Below are positions 5,921-5,962 of a stretch of 5,962 nucleotides of DNA, piece after piece (positions within the stretch are counted from its first letter, which is position 1; every line of letters starts with the position of its first letter). This DNA comes from DSUN01 sp035527715 (GTDB lineage: Bacteria; Planctomycetota; PUPC01; DSUN01): positions 1-5,962 of the forward strand of contig DATKZY010000045.1 in assembly GCA_035527715.1 (NCBI GenBank), given 5' to 3'. Below the pieces are notes generated by a model that searched no databases, was not told the origin of the DNA, and saw nothing but the letters and a program-made list of their open reading frames with translations. The translations under genes and the position numbers were made by a program.

Positions 5921-5962
5921 TTCTTTGGGAGGGGGTCGGGGGGAGACCTTTCTTGCAAGAAA
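5921..5962. terminator. left arm and centre of a large hairpin cut by the window end
   Basis: The last 14 bases, TTTCTTGCAAGAAA (5949-5962), are a perfect palindrome centred at 5955/5956. They are preceded by a strongly G-rich stretch (5927-5943, with runs of 3, 5 and 6 G) and GAGACC. If the symmetry continued past the edge, a C-rich right arm beginning GGTCTCCCCCC would complete a stem of 30 or more bases, which would act as a terminator after the beta-helix gene. Only the 14-base core is directly seen; the rest is inference. The remaining 5888-5920 holds no recognisable gene. Confidence 0.5.

Noticed and set aside
5890..5962. A GTG-started frame open to the window end
   Set aside because: It runs through the G-rich hairpin arm, has no ribosome site, and its translation resembles nothing; it is read-through of a structural element.

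Overview
The window reads as a short piece of a GC-rich bacterial chromosome, probably a metagenomic contig. The GC-rich, C-ending codon use, an exported SUMF1/FGE-like protein, a large right-handed beta-helix lipoprotein and single-domain retropepsin-like and DegT proteins are a mixture common in Planctomycetota and other PVC-type or related lineages. No marker gene is present, so this placement is inference from protein style only.

Layout: positions 1-36 are a pure C homopolymer at the edge, probably artefactual. Two genes run leftward: a DegT/DnrJ/EryC1/StrS-type PLP aminotransferase (1802-522) and, 12 bases after its stop, a GNAT N-acetyltransferase (509-39). A 242-base divergent intergenic region (1803-2044) carries a good sigma70-like promoter for the leftward pair and a weaker candidate for the rightward genes. 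Rightward come an exported SUMF1/FGE-like protein (2045-3049) and, 28 bases later, a 125-residue retropepsin-like DTG aspartic protease (3078-3455). After a 191-base gap containing two small hairpins comes a 746-residue lipoprotein with a right-handed parallel beta-helix (3647-5887). The last 75 bases are non-coding and G-rich and end exactly on a 14-base perfect palindrome, which looks like the left arm and centre of a large hairpin cut off by the window edge.

How the genes may work together: the leftward pair is probably one transcription unit for small-molecule amine chemistry (transamination, possibly acetylation), with no linked sugar-pathway gene to fix the substrate. The SUMF1-like and protease genes are probably co-transcribed. 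The beta-helix lipoprotein is the best candidate for a carbohydrate-active surface enzyme and resembles the GH141-type/pectate-lyase-like architecture. No gene links the three units into an obvious pathway. I see no CRISPR array, tRNA, rRNA, transposase, phage gene or toxin-antitoxin pair. I did not find a convincing new system; the points most worth a second look are the cysteine-less SUMF1 protein paired with a retropepsin-like protein, the unassigned beta-helix enzyme, the two-hairpin spacer and the truncated terminal hairpin.
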